Part shown: piece by piece, positions 12,708 through 23,689 of the stretch | Numbering within the stretch: the stretch's first letter is position 1 | How the letters are laid out: each line of letters opens with the position of its first letter | Assembly (NCBI GenBank): GCA_019426215.1 | Contig: CM033394.1 | Location: 41,104,423 to 41,168,422, forward strand | Direction: 5' to 3' | Source: Buddleja alternifolia | Taxonomy: Eukaryota; Streptophyta; Magnoliopsida; Lamiales; Scrophulariaceae | DNA length: 64,000 nucleotides | Notes under the pieces: model-generated | Database searches by the model: none | What the model saw: the letters and a program-made list of their open reading frames with translations, nothing else | Told to the model about the DNA's origin: nothing | Made by a program: the position numbers and the translations under genes

Positions 12708-13650
12708 ATGGCTGAATTCGGTGCTAATGAAATGTTGCTGCTACTCTCGACTTTGGCCTTGGACCTGGAGCTAGTCTCGGTCTCGGTCTTGATTCAGGTT
12801 TTGCCTCGGGTTCAGGGGTTGGGTCCGGTTTAGGCTCTGGTCCGAATCCATCGGTTGTAACTAATGTTAATCCGGTAATTCAGACACAAGCTGAAAGGAC
12901 AACTCCTATTATACCACCGTTTAATCCGGTTATCCCGGCACAAGCAGAAAGACCAACGAAGTTCAGCGGGGCTGACTTCAAACGTTGGCAACAAAAGATG
13001 CTTTTTTACTTAACTACTTTGAACCTGGCGAGGTTCTTACGGAAAGACGCCACGTCTGTCCCTGAAGCATCTGACGATGTTCAGCTGAGTACGGCGTATG
13101 ATGCCTGGATACACGGTGATTTCCTTTGCAGGAATTACGTGCTCAGTGGTTTGGACGATTCGCTTTACAGCGTTTATCTGTCCATGAAAACCTCGAAAGA
13201 CCTCTCGGAGGCATTAGATAAGAAGTACAGAACCGAGAACGCTGGACTGAAGAAGTTCATGGTCGCGAAGTTCTTAGACTTCAAAATGGTAGACTCTAAG
13301 TCCGTGACAAGCCAAGTCCAAGAGCTTCAGATTATCATACATGAAGTTCATGCCGAGGAATGGCTTTAAGTGAGAATTTTCAAGTGGGGTCTGTGATTGA
13401 AAAATTACCACCCTCATGGAATGAATTCAAGAACTACCTAAGGCATAAACGAAAGGAGATGAGCTTAGAAGAGTTGGTTGTCAGACTCAGAATTGAGGGA
13501 GACAATCGGGCTTCTATCAAGAGGGCTCCTGATCAAGCAATGGCAAACGTCATTGAAGTTCCGGAAAGTTCTAACCGGAAAAGGAAGTTCCATGGGAAGT
13601 TCTAGGCCCAGAAAAATCTAACTGGGAAAAGAAAACCGAAGTTGGGTTAC
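12708..13650 (+). pseudogene. Copia-type gag (UBN2-like) with frameshifts
   Basis: The reading starts at an ATG 55 bp after the 5' LTR (MAEFGANE) and shifts frame near 12740 into a Gly/Ser-rich linker. It then reads a copia gag core: PTKFSGADFKRWQQKM, LSEALDKKYRTENAGLKKF, and, after another shift near 13360, MALSENFQVGSVIEKLPPSW and YLRHKRKEMSLEELVVRLRI. These motifs are typical of gag-polypeptides of plant copia elements, which form the virus-like particle. A stop at 13603-13605 (KFHGKF*) comes before any zinc knuckle, and the downstream protease/integrase region is absent. Confidence 0.85.
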
Positions 13651-15102
13651 CGCCGGAGATGGCGAATTTCTTGTAACGCGAGGATCGACGAATCTCGCTG
13701 AAATATCCTCCCGGATCGGAGAATCTGGCGGAGTGATATTGGCCAACGTGGGTCACCGAGGGTGATTCCATTAACGCCGCTTGAAACACCGACGAAGACA
13801 ATCCAAGAGCGCCGATTTGAAGCCATGGAAGTCGCATTTTAGCGGCTGAAATAGGCTTCAAAGTTGGGCATTTCGCGTTGCTCCGCTGGTGGTGATTGAT
13901 CGGAGCAAAGCGGCAGCGCCGGACGCCGCTGCCATGACCGGAGAAATCACGGTCAACGGCGCTGCAACTCCGCGTTGACTGAATTTGGAGAAGCTTTGGT
14001 TAAAGGCAGCTGCGTTTGTTGCTTCAGATTTGCTGGTGCAATACAACTTCATCTTTAACAAAGCAATGGTGATGATAGCCTTTTATTACATTAATACTAA
14101 AAGTATTAAAGTAGCCATCCATGGAAAAGAATTGCTAAAGCAGCCGTCCATTACAGAAAAGAATTGCTTTTTGCTTTTTTGTTTCTTAATGTGTGGGGCC
14201 ACTTGGTAATTCATGCTAGAATTGGCCCAGGATAGTACAATGGAATGTGGGCTTATCCCAAAGCACTCAAATTACTAGTCGGGCTCGGCCCATTGTGCTG
14301 TTGGTCAATTATGTGACATAGTGTTAGGCTGGGCTCAGTGAATGACATAGACCCAACATCTATTTTAAATTAAATTGGGTTGGACCCAAAATATTTAAGT
14401 TTAAAATGAGAGTGGGCTTGGGTCAAGAGATCCTAATTGAAATTAGTTTGGGTTGGACCCAACACCTATTTTAAATTAAATTGGGTTGGATCCAACATAT
14501 TTAAGTTTAAAATGAGAGTGGGCATGGACCATTGAATTTCAATTGAATTAAATTGGGTTGGCCCAATTGATTAAATTAAATGGGATTTAATTTGGTAATT
14601 GATTAAATTGGATTTAATCATCTTATCAAAATTAAATTGGCTTTAATTTTGTTGTAATCATTTTGGGTTTGATGAATAAATAAATTAGATTTATTTTAAT
14701 ATGACCAAAATGATGGCGCTTGGAGTGTTGTTGCTCATCGAGGATGGCAACGTTAGATGTCACAAATCGCATCGCCAGAAGTTGTTGGTATTATTTATCC
14801 CAAAAATATTCTCAAGGAGATAAGGGGAGTTAATCAATTTTGGTGTATCGCAGAATTGTGCGGGAGGGAAACGATCCTCTAAGCGAACTATGTTTTCAAA
14901 AGTAGCCATTGTTAGTTATAGTTGTAGTATTATATTGTGCTATTAAATTCGTCTAGTTAATTCTGTCGAGGAGATTGGGTTTTAAGTGCGACCGTTGTGA
15001 CGCCTCCAATCTTTCCTGGGAATTAAATCTAGTGTGATTTCTAGTACAATATTAACTCTTTATTTCTATATTTGGTGGAATATGACTCTGAGTTCCACAA
15101 CA
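13650..15102. other. Foreign segment inside retrotransposon, possible LTR fragment of another copia element
   Basis: The first 400 bp are GC-richer than the surroundings with no recognisable protein. From about 14220 the sequence is rich in GGCCCA and TTGGGTTGGACCC words and holds an imperfect direct repeat (about 14350-14415 and 14465-14525). It ends at 15102 in TTCCACAACA, directly followed by a tRNA-Met-type primer-binding sequence. The end therefore looks like the 3' end of an LTR, but no partner LTR or clear 5' end was found. Confidence 0.4.
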
Positions 15103-15104
15103 AG

Positions 15105-15116
15105 TGGTATTAGAGC
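15105..15116 (+). other. Primer-binding-site-like sequence (tRNA-iMet)
   Basis: TGGTATTAGAGC differs at one base from TGGTATCAGAGC, the usual copia primer-binding site complementary to the 3' end of initiator tRNA-Met. It follows an LTR-like end by 2 bp but lies 2.45 kb downstream of the 5' LTR of the enclosing element. Confidence 0.6.
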
Positions 15117-16199
15117 TCGGGTATTCTGAGTATACTCTGTGGTTGCAGTTTAATCTGATCTTCCACATCAGAAAAGTTTTCCCTGGATATTTGACTTTGA
15201 AAATGTGGAGGTTTTAGAATATCAAAAATCCAAACAAAGTAAGATATGGTCAAGGACCGTTGAATGCATATTGGATATGCACTTCATAGCGTATCTCGTG
15301 CTCAAAGTCAAGAAATTCTGATATTCATGACGACAAAATCATAGAATATAGAATCGTTGTCTTTTCTCGAGGATACTGGATATCTGACACAAATAACTCT
15401 AAGTCCCCGAGTGGTTCTGGTTTACCATCGTTGGAGGAGCAGTGTCAATGAAATCATCTAAATGAACTTGTATAGATCATGTCAGAATTCATAGCTTTAG
15501 ATAAAGTTGATGGAAAAGCTGAGTGACTACACAATATTTATAAGAGAACCAAGGTTGGAATCTTGGACGTATAAGAGTAAAAACCAGGTTTTAACCAAGT
15601 TCCAAACCGAGTTCCAAACCGAGTGCACATCTTACACTCCGGCTGATGAGCTGATGATGTTTATGGAAAACTTGATCAAGTCACTTGTGGTTTGGAATAG
15701 GTAAAGTGGTGTTGTGCATAAACTTGGACGTCGTCACAGTTGTTGAGTGAGATCGGTCCTACTGTTTGTGGCACATATTCTCTGAAGAGAGAAACGTCTA
15801 GACGACGTGGTGTACGAGGTACACAACTTGGTCAAAAATACGAAGGACTTGACCATTGGAGTAAAATCGAGAAAGTCGATGAAACATCCTATGGTGCATC
15901 GTTCAAAGAATTTGATGCAAGTGTGGTTTCCGAACGCCAAAATCATACTCTAAAGAAGATAATGATGCGTTGGATCAATTCAGAATTGTGGGGGACGTGG
16001 TCCCAGATAACTACATTCTGAACGACGGTCCCACATAGTAGTAAAAAGTAAGAATCTGCTTGAAAGATGGCAAGATTTCCTACAGTTACATACAAATGTG
16101 GGGGCTGTGGGTTAAGGTAAAACCATCCAAAGCTTAACAAGGTTACAAGGCGTACTTGGCAGCCGAAGGGAACCTTCAAATGGTAGACCTTGATCGTCT

Positions 16200-16965
16200 T
16201 TTCATGTTTTCGGGAATGGGAATTAAATCCAAATAATATTCATTGTTATTGCTAATTTGCATAACCATGAGATATTTGAAATGGATATTAAGACTGCGTT
16301 CCTTAAACAAATGATTAGATGAGGAAGTTCACACGGAACTAACCGAGGGGTATGTTGGGTCGGTATACGGACTCGAACATAGCTCCAAAGTAGTGGCATG
16401 AAAGGTTTGACAAAATATTATGTTTTCAAACGACTTCATAATCAACGAGCGTGATACATGTGGTTTTAACAAAACACATAGCTCATAGTATGAAATTTCA
16501 CTAAGGTTCAAAGCCAAAAAGCTACCTTTTCTGGTGTGAAAGTTTGATATGTTGATTATGTAAGTAATCATGACTACTGAAAGGATGTTGAAAAAAGAAT
16601 TCGACATAAATGATATGGGTACGGTCCAAAGACTTGTCTTACTGAGACTTTACCTGGAAATAGTTTCCATAACAGTGCTCTTGTAAGAAAGTGATTAAAG
16701 ACTTGGTGGAGAACCATGGTGCACCCATATTGAAATATGCACATATGCCCAATTTGATATATTGAGACAATAAGTCAGCAATAGCACGTGCATACAATTG
16801 CGACTGTCCGTCTGCAATAACAAAGGCATATAGTAGCATAAGTAATGGTAAGTCTAGACAAGCTTGTCGTAGGCACAATACCATTACGCAGTTGATCTAT
16901 GATGGCATTATCTCCACTGATCATGGAGGATAAAGTAGATCCTTTGACGAAAGGACTTCCATAGA
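16200..16965 (+). pseudogene. Copia pol remnant (reverse transcriptase and RNase H)
   Basis: Across several frames one can read a copia RT start (EIFEMDIKTAFL, then EEVHTELTEGYV), a GLEHSSK...W motif, NDFIINERDTC, then KKEFDINDMG. The end of the RNase H domain is DKVDPLTKGL (about 16929-16958). The stretch with the YVDD active site is missing, and stops and shifts are frequent. The CACTA-like insertion begins 14 bp after the last of these motifs. Bases 15.1-16.2 kb have no clear domain. Confidence 0.75.
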
Positions 16966-17224
16966 GATCAAATACACTACTACAAAAATATACTATTACA
17001 GCGCACCTATTACAGCGGTTTTGGTAAAACCGCTGTACGGAGGTACCTATTACAGCGGTTCATTGGAAACCACTGTAATAGAATGATTTGGTTTGAACCT
17101 ATTACAGCGGTTAAAAAAATAACCGCTTTAATAGGTCAATTGGTGATCTTTTACAGCGGTTCGGTGTGAACCGCTGTAATAGGAAGTTTCTTTTCCATTT
17201 ATCTAGCTAGGCCGGCAACACACA

Positions 17225-17440
17225 CACATCATGATCTCTCTCTCCACTCGCTCTTTCACTCTCTCTCTCACTGTCGGTCCATCACCATCACTACCACTCG
17301 GAGCCGCCGCCGCCTACACCACCACCAATTTCTATCTCTCTCTCTCTCACCGCTGCCACCACCACCGCCGTACCCCCCCCCCCCCCCATTTTAGTCTCTC
17401 TCTCTCTCTACTCTCAGATCTATCTCTCTCTTACCGATGT
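17225..17440 (+). repeat. CT-rich microsatellite and C tract, leader-like
   Basis: Repeated CTCTCT blocks with CCGCCGCCG and a run of about 14 C at 17369-17386. The composition resembles a plant 5' untranslated region and may have been captured with gene sequence; it is not convincingly coding. Confidence 0.5.
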
Positions 17441-18734
17441 GGGTTCATCTCCAGGTGACACGAGCTGCGGCCCCACATTCCGGAGGCGGTAAATTGGTCG
17501 ACGTGGAGGCACCGGTCTCCACCATGTATGGCTTTCCTCAGCTTTACTATTTTCCCCTATTCATCTTATGGGGTTTTACTTCATTACCTTAGCTGGGACC
17601 TTCTGGGTTTGCTTTTTGGGTAGTCACTATTTTATTCTTCTTTTACCTCATCGTTGAATGAAATTTCAGGCTGTCATGAGTCTTTTAACTTACGTTGTAA
17701 TTATGCTGTAGAAATTGTTCTTGGAGTTTCGGATTCGCAAAAAAAGGGACAGGAGAATTTGGATTCGGTCTGAAAAATCGGGGCGATACGTTTTCTGAAG
17801 GCAAGTTTCCATAATTTGTTCATTTTCGGTCTTCATATGTGAGGGAATATGAGGATTGATTTTCTTGTTACACTAAGGGTTTTGAGCGGATATTGGCGAA
17901 AATGCAAGGAAGGGTAATTACTAATTACTCCACAGTTCTTGTTAACAAACAAGAAAATAGTTAAGTTGTTGTTAGTTAGTTACAATTATATAACTAGTTT
18001 TGCTTCATTAATATACTGCTGCAACTTAAGCAATTGTTATTAGTTGAAATTTAGAGTTAAACTTATAAAAAGATAGCTGATTTGTACAAGGGTTGATATG
18101 GGGTTGACTCAGATCAAGGGTACTAAACATATTCATGGTAATTCTTATATGATTTCTAGAATATTGGCTGCACATGGAGGCTGAGAACCTTATGGAGATT
18201 TGAATGTCTGCAAAAAATAAATAAGCTTGAGGTTAGGGCTTTGTTATAGGAATAAGAATAAGAAAGAATTATTATGGAAGTCTCCTTGAATTATAGCCTC
18301 GCCAGTTTAAGGTTATTTAGATGGTTTTAATTAAATAAAGGTCCTTATATATAAAATTTGAGGAATTGAGGTAAGTGGTTTTGGTACTTTTCTGCTTGAA
18401 CTTCATTATTATCATTCTATAATTTAATATCGAAATCAATTTTTTTAAGTGCTTGCACCTTGTCATAAATTCTTTTATTCTCATGAAAACAACAGAATTG
18501 ACGATTTCATATTTTTTACTTTCCAAAGACAGTGGGTACTTTCATATAATTTAGATCAATTGTATAAATCCGATATTGCTCGTCATTGCATGTTTGAACT
18601 TTTCATTGTATAAATCCGATTGAAATGATTATGTGATGTAAATGCAGATGTGAAATTGAAATGATTCTGTGAAATTATAGTGTTTATGTGATGGGTTTAA
18701 ATGATTTCTTGAAGGTTGCCGATTAGTTTCAGCA

Positions 18735-18828
18735 ATGAGTAAAGTTCCAAAATTAGTTGATTTATGCGTGGCTGCGGTCGCGGATGAGCTTCTCCGAGGT
18801 AACTATGCACGTTTTTCGCAGATCAAGG
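18735..18828 (+). pseudogene. Exon-like fragment of unidentified gene in Pack-type element
   Basis: An ATG opens MSKVPKLVDLCVAAVADELL, about 31 codons, ending at a GT donor (AAG|GTATTAATT). A further AG-GT bounded piece lies at about 19174-19240. The reading looks protein-like and probably derives from a host gene start, but I do not recognise it with confidence. It does not belong to the pyruvate kinase coding sequence. Confidence 0.4.
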
Positions 18829-19396
18829 TATTAATTGTTCAGTATACGGTGATTTTGTTGTGGTTTAGACGAATTAATCGGTTGTATTTGGGTTTTTGGT
18901 TTTGCTATTTGAGGTGTCATTTTTGTTGCTGCGGAATTATGTTTTGTTAATTGTAGTGTGGAGTGTGGAGTGTTATTTTGTTGGCTGAAATTATGTTTAT
19001 TTTGTAATTATAATTTCTTCTAGTGTCGTCATGTTATTGAGGAATGCGGTGTGGTTCTGTTATTGATAAACCCTAGCTTAAGCTCTTTGTTCAGTTGTGT
19101 GTTTTATCCTCTCTAATTAGGTTAGTGAATTACAAGAAATCAGCTGGATGCTTTTGGGTTTGACTTGTCGTAGGTGAGCGTTTCACATGGAATGGCAGAT
19201 CTTGTTAGCTACGGTAATGCAGACCGTGACAGCGAGCAGGTACCTTTGCTCTTCGTCTTATTTTTTTCTTTTTAATCTATATAGATGTGTAATTCATGTG
19301 TTGTATAAGTATGATATTTAAGTTGTTTATATAATATTCATATTTGCATGTATGAATTGGATTTCGGTGAGTAATATCTGGTGTGATTGGCTGCAG

Positions 19397-19676
19397 AATT
19401 TCTTCCTTGCAATGACGAAAATCATGGGGACGTTAGGTGTCCTCGCTCTCGATCCATGGAGGTTGTTTTTATTTGTCTTAAAGCTGGAATGTCCGGTAAT
19501 TGAATTGTATCGAATACCTAATTTTGTGTTTTGAGGTCATTCGTTTGGATAAGTTCTTACTGTTATGTTTGCATTGGCAGTGGAGATTTGATTTTTCATG
19601 GTATGACGCGGCGTATCATTAGGAAACTCTGGAAAATTTGAAGACCGCCATTAAGAGCACTAAGAAATTCTGTGTT
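19397..19676 (+). pseudogene. Captured cytosolic pyruvate kinase fragment (two exons and intron)
   Basis: Exon A (19397-19495) reads FFLAMTKIMGTLG and then, after a 2-base insertion, PRSRSMEVV and CLKAGMS. Exon B (19581-19676) reads FDFSWYDAAYH, a stop in place of Gln, then ETLENLKTAIKSTKK. This order matches the N-terminal region of plant cytosolic pyruvate kinase (TKIVGTLGP, then ARFDFSW, then ETLENLK), the enzyme that makes pyruvate and ATP from phosphoenolpyruvate. The 85-bp intron with GT-AG ends is retained, so capture was from genomic DNA and not by retroposition. The insertion, a 2-base loss at the exon B start and the stop make it non-functional. The active-site and allosteric domains are absent. 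Confidence 0.85.
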
Positions 19677-20876
19677 GTATGTATTTTAGAAATTCATGTA
19701 GTTTTCATTTCAATAAGTGATGCAATTTTGTCATTTTTAGTTTTCTAAATGATTGGAATAAAGGCACTAGTGTTGTTTGAACTCTGTAAACCTACTTTGA
19801 CAAGGTGACATTACGTAGACATGGTATATATACACAATTTATATAGTCATAATGATAAAAGAGATACTGATTTGTAAGATTCTTTTTGATGCTATGAATG
19901 TCTTTCTGCATATTCAATATTCAATTTTAGTTGGTCGTGTCTCGTGACGTCTCCATTAATCTTCCAGCAATGTTATGGTATTTAATTTTTTGTGAGTAGG
20001 CTCAAGGAACTCAATTAATTGTAGGTAAAAAAAAAAAAAAAAAAACCTATTACAGGGGTTATTTTTATAACCGCTGTAATAGGGGTACCTATTACGGGGG
20101 TTATTTTTATAACCGCTGTAATAGGTACCTATTACAGCGGTTTTTAACCGCTGTAATAGGCCTGAACCCTATTACAGCGGTACCTATTACAGCAGTTATA
20201 ACCGCCGTAATAGGTCCAAAAAAACCGCTGTAATAGACATTTTTTGTAGTACTGATAGACTGCCTATCAAGAGGAATGAGATTAAAGTCTACAAATTAAG
20301 AATTGACACAGCGGTAACCCAACCATGTTGACTGGAGATCCCAAGATCATGGTTCAATGGGACAACTAAGTTGTGAAAATTCAAGAGGGCACTTAAGAGT
20401 TTTAATAAACTCTAAACCCATTGCCTAGGATAAAGAAGTGCATCCTACAAGTGTAGCAAAGGTTAAGTCGGAACTTTTAATGATTCCTATACTGTCATGA
20501 AAATGAAGTGGAGTATGGTAGAATACTTTTAGATAGGAGATCACCTATGTAAGTGTGAGGTGTAGGCCGCCTCAACATTGAGTAAAATGTAAACACTTAT
20601 GAAACCAAGAGGGGGCGCCACGGCCAAAACGGGCCCAACAGTGAGAACTAAAATTTTGCTTAGAAAATTTATCATGTGAATATCATTGTCTGGTTTTACA
20701 CAAACGGCTGACCAATTCAAGACATCATGTTCATTGAGTAGCCTAGTGAATCCGATGATATCTCACTAAGAAAGGTTCAAAGCCAAAAGCTACCTCTTCT
20801 GATGTGATAAATATTCGTTTGAACTCTCAGTATCATGCATTGCATCAATTGCATTAATTTCATTCGTGTGGAGGAT

Positions 20877-22344
20877 TGTTGGATATTGAGTGAATATTGT
20901 GTATGTATGAAAAGTGGGTGAACACCTCTTTTGGGTACGAAATTCGAACACCACAAGTATCGAGGATACTAAATATTATTGGATAATATTATTCTACTCC
21001 GGGAGTAGATGAGGTTAGCATTTCGAATTTCTCGATTCGGAATTGAAACGAATGAGAAATTAATTGCTATTGTTGGGTGTTTGAATGTGGATATCCCACT
21101 TTGGATATAAACCATAAGGTGGATCGGACCGAACCTCAGACCACGGACTCGAGCTCGGGTCTGGGTTCGGGTCGGGTCTGGGTCCGGGATCGGGATGGTA
21201 CGCGGGCCGTGACTGGGCTTGGAGGTCGTTGGGCTAAATATATTGGCTGTGTTTGGTTTTATTTTGGGGTTTTTTTTTGTGAAAATTTTGGTGAAAAGGT
21301 TTATTGGAAGTTGTGTATTTTGATGAAAATGTGTTTGGTTTAGTGTTTGATTTTATTTTCAGAAGAGACAAAAGTTACTGTAGCAGTCAAATCATGTAAG
21401 TTTTTGTCTGAAAAGTTGTGTTTATAATTAGTTAAGGATTGAAAAATATAATATAATATAAGTTTTAAATGATTATATTGTAGTTGATGTAATTAGTAGG
21501 TACCCTAAAGTACAGACAAATAGGGAGACAATAGCTGACAATTTTTTTGACAAAAAAAATCATTTTTGGTCAAAAAAAACACAAAACAAACAAGTTTTGG
21601 CCAAAATTTTTGGCCAAAATGGGTTTGAAAACAAAACCAAGCACAGCCATTCTTTTTGGGCAAAATTTAGAATTAAATTAACTTGGGCCCAGTTAATTAT
21701 TTTCTTCTTTTGGGCCAATAAGAATTAATTTAGGCTCATTTCTTTTCCAAAGAAATCAGGCAGCCCAGCAGAAGGTTGAATTACATCTGAAACGTTTTAT
21801 TTGTAAAGTAGTCAAAAATTGAAAGATTCTTGATGCTAAATTTGAAACGTTTGAATTTATAAGTGAAAAACATTTCACTTTAAAAGTGATAAGGGAAAAA
21901 CATTTCACTTTAAAAGTGGTAAGTGAAATGTTTTTCACTTTAAAAGTATAAGTGAAATGTTTCACTTTTAAAAGTGGTTAGTGAAAACGTTTCATTTCTC
22001 CTAATTTCTCCTATATAAAGAGTCTCCCATATGAATGAAAAGATAAAAAAAGACGAACACACAAAAATCAGAAATCATTTCTGCATTTGTTAAGCTTACT
22101 ACATACATTACAACAGTGAGAGTTCTTGAGCAAAATAAGTTCGTGGAGTGTTGTTCTTGAAGTGGTTCAATTACAATACGTAATCGTTGTATCTTGGGAA
22201 GTTAGTTGCACGAACCTGTACCACCGTAGGTGGGGCAATATAGCTTTAAGGATAGAGAGTCCAACTCTCGCCTCGATTCGTTTTCATTTGTTCATCGCAT
22301 ATAATTCCAGTATATTTCAGATTAACAGTGCAGGAAATCCAACA
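20877..22344 (+). repeat. 3' LTR (1468 bp, with MITE)
   Basis: Homologous to 11586-12653. Removing the 404-bp MITE and its 3-bp duplication leaves 1061 bp; this is exactly the 5' LTR length minus one 7-bp unit, which confirms the two repeats as a pair. Confidence 0.9.
21245..21648. mobile_element. MITE (Tourist/Harbinger-like) in the 3' LTR
   Basis: The 404-bp insertion has inverted ends GGCTGTGTTTGGTTTT and AAAACCAAGCACAGCC. It is flanked by ATT (21242-21244 and 21649-21651), and the empty site is seen in the 5' LTR at about 11954-11960. The 3-bp duplication and terminus suggest a PIF/Harbinger MITE, though ATT is not the classical TTA/TAA. It is younger than the retrotransposon insertion. 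Confidence 0.88.
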
Positions 22345-22372
22345 CATTTCAAACAACATTTTTTGTAATCTT

Positions 22373-22505
22373 GTTTGTTTTTTTTTTTTTAATTCTAGAC
22401 GAAGTGAATACTCTTAACCTACAAACTTGGATCAATAGTTTTTAATCATGAGCACACAGACCCTATAAAACTCCAATAAGGAGAGAAAAGTCACAAACTT
22501 GTGAC
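22373..22505 (-). mobile_element. SINE 3' fragment
   Basis: Read on the minus strand, this matches the body and tail of the SINE-like unit at 38.77-38.97 kb: shared words include AATTCTAGACGAAG, GATAGTTTTTA/CAATAGTTTTTA and GAGAAAAGTCACAA. A poly-A tail appears as a T run at about 22376-22391. The tRNA head is missing, so it is 5'-truncated. Confidence 0.6.
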
Positions 22506-22734
22506 CGTTTGAATTTACAATTTAATATTAAGTCCTAGAAATAAAATGAAAAAAAAATTAGAGGGGGGTCAAACTTCTTGCAAACTTCTTGGATGAAAAA
22601 AATACAATTAATTAGATTAAGAAAATAATTGGAATCACTCTGAAGAGAGTCTCTGGCCCGACACTGCACAAATATGATCCAGGTATATATTATCATATAT
22701 GTGTGGATATATTGTGTATCACGGACAAAAAAAT

Positions 22735-22805
22735 CTAGATATGGTCGAATGGTAAAATTTCTCTTTGCCAAGGAGAAGATGCGGGTTCGATTCCCGCTAT
22801 CCGCC
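22735..22805 (+). tRNA. trnG-GCC: Plastid tRNA-Gly(GCC) fragment in nuclear DNA (NUPT)
   Basis: From 22739 on, the sequence matches the land-plant chloroplast trnG-GCC: GGTCGAATGGTAAAATTTC, anticodon loop TTGCCAA, T-arm GGGTTCGATTCCC and 3' end CTATCCGCC. The 5' acceptor strand is changed (CTAG instead of GCGG), so it no longer pairs with the 3' CCGC and the gene is presumably dead. Downstream to about 22905 the sequence resembles the plastid trnG-trnfM spacer, so the insertion is probably larger than the tRNA. Confidence 0.8.
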
Positions 22806-22905
22806 CAAGATAAAGTCATTTTTTAATATGCTAAAGGATTGGGTATAGTTGGTCGTGATAGTGTAGTGAGTCTATCCCCCTCTGTCTGATACCATTATGC
22901 CAACA

Positions 22906-23314
22906 AGTCTTGAGTCTCTTGTTAGTTTCTTGTATAATGTATTTGTCTTGTTTAGTTTTTAGGTCAACAGTTTTTTAGATAAACTCTAAAATTAGTCGAT
23001 TTTTGAAAGAATTTTATAGGTTTAATCAAGATGACTAGTGGTTAATCCATTTCACTTGGTTTGATTGGAACTCAACCTTTTGCATTGATTTGTGAGATTA
23101 TTGTTCAATTTATATTCTATTACTAGTATTTGTTTTTTTAATTTATTTATTTTAGTTATCTTGGTGAAGCGTTTGATAAAATGATTGATTGGGAAGTTAA
23201 GCTCATTAATTAATAGTTTCCCTCGAGTCGTGGCCTGATTAGTATTTTCGGCTATCAAATTGAGATATTATATTTAATTAGTAGCAATTAGGCAACCTAA
23301 AACTATGTTTGATT
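22906..23314. other. Intergenic, nothing recognised
   Basis: AT-rich sequence without a supported gene or repeat; it ends at the left target duplication ATT of the CACTA element. Confidence 0.5.
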
Positions 23315-23689
23315 CACTACAAGAAAATAGGGCTTCAGTCACGGAAAATCAGAGACGAAACAAAATTCGTGGCAAATCAAAGACGGATTCAGCCATCGAA
23401 ATAGATTTTGTCACAAATCAGCTACGGATTACCAACGAATTTTCGAATCCGTCTCAATTTCTTAAGTAAATTCCTGATGAAAAAAGTTAGTGCTAAATAG
23501 AGACGGCTTCAGCAACGGATTTAGAGACGGAAATAGGTGTGTCGCTAATTTGATTATGTATTTTTTTCTATTTTAGAGATGGAAATAAAAATTTGATTTC
23601 CGTGGCAATCAGAGACGGAATCAGCGACAGATCTGAGATGGAAAAAATTGAATTGAAAAAATAAATGGAATGATAAAATATTTGTGTGT

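Larger units (their letters stand above)
16979..20250 (+). mobile_element. CACTA-like non-autonomous element carrying host gene exons (Pack-type)
   Basis: Termini are ACTACAAAAA and TTTTTGTAGT, flanked by ACT on both sides (16976-16978 and 20251-20253). Both ends carry subterminal inverted copies of CCTATTACAGCGGTT and AACCGCTGTAATAGG (about 16990-17185 and 20045-20235). The missing outer C/G makes it an atypical CACTA end, so the superfamily is inferred. The interior has no transposase. Instead it has CT-rich leader-like sequence (17230-17430), GT-AG bounded exon-like pieces and pyruvate kinase exons. It sits in the copia pol tail and is younger than that element. Confidence 0.8.
11586..22344 (+). 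mobile_element. LTR retrotransposon (Ty1/copia), nested and degenerate
   Basis: Two long direct repeats, both starting TGTTGG and ending CCAACA, bound the element. Perfect 5-bp duplications CATTT occur at 11581-11585 and 22345-22349. The 5' LTR is followed closely by a copia-type gag; a copia reverse transcriptase/RNase H remnant lies at 16.2-17.0 kb. A purine-rich tract (GTGGAGGAT) precedes the 3' LTR. The total of 10.76 kb includes a 3.27-kb CACTA-like insertion (16979-20250) and a 404-bp MITE in the 3' LTR. The coding capacity is broken by frameshifts, stops and deletions, so the element is not autonomous. Confidence 0.92.

Noticed and set aside
13571..14209. Open frames on both strands in the GC-rich part of the retrotransposon
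   Set aside because: No recognisable domain; GC-rich composition alone lengthens open frames, and the region is foreign DNA within an LTR element.
17231..17458. 75-codon open frame in CT-rich sequence
   Set aside because: Low-complexity composition (Ser/Leu/Thr from CT repeats) and no domain; better explained as leader-like sequence.
22735..22805. Functional nuclear tRNA-Gly
   Set aside because: The body is plastid-type and the acceptor stem cannot pair.
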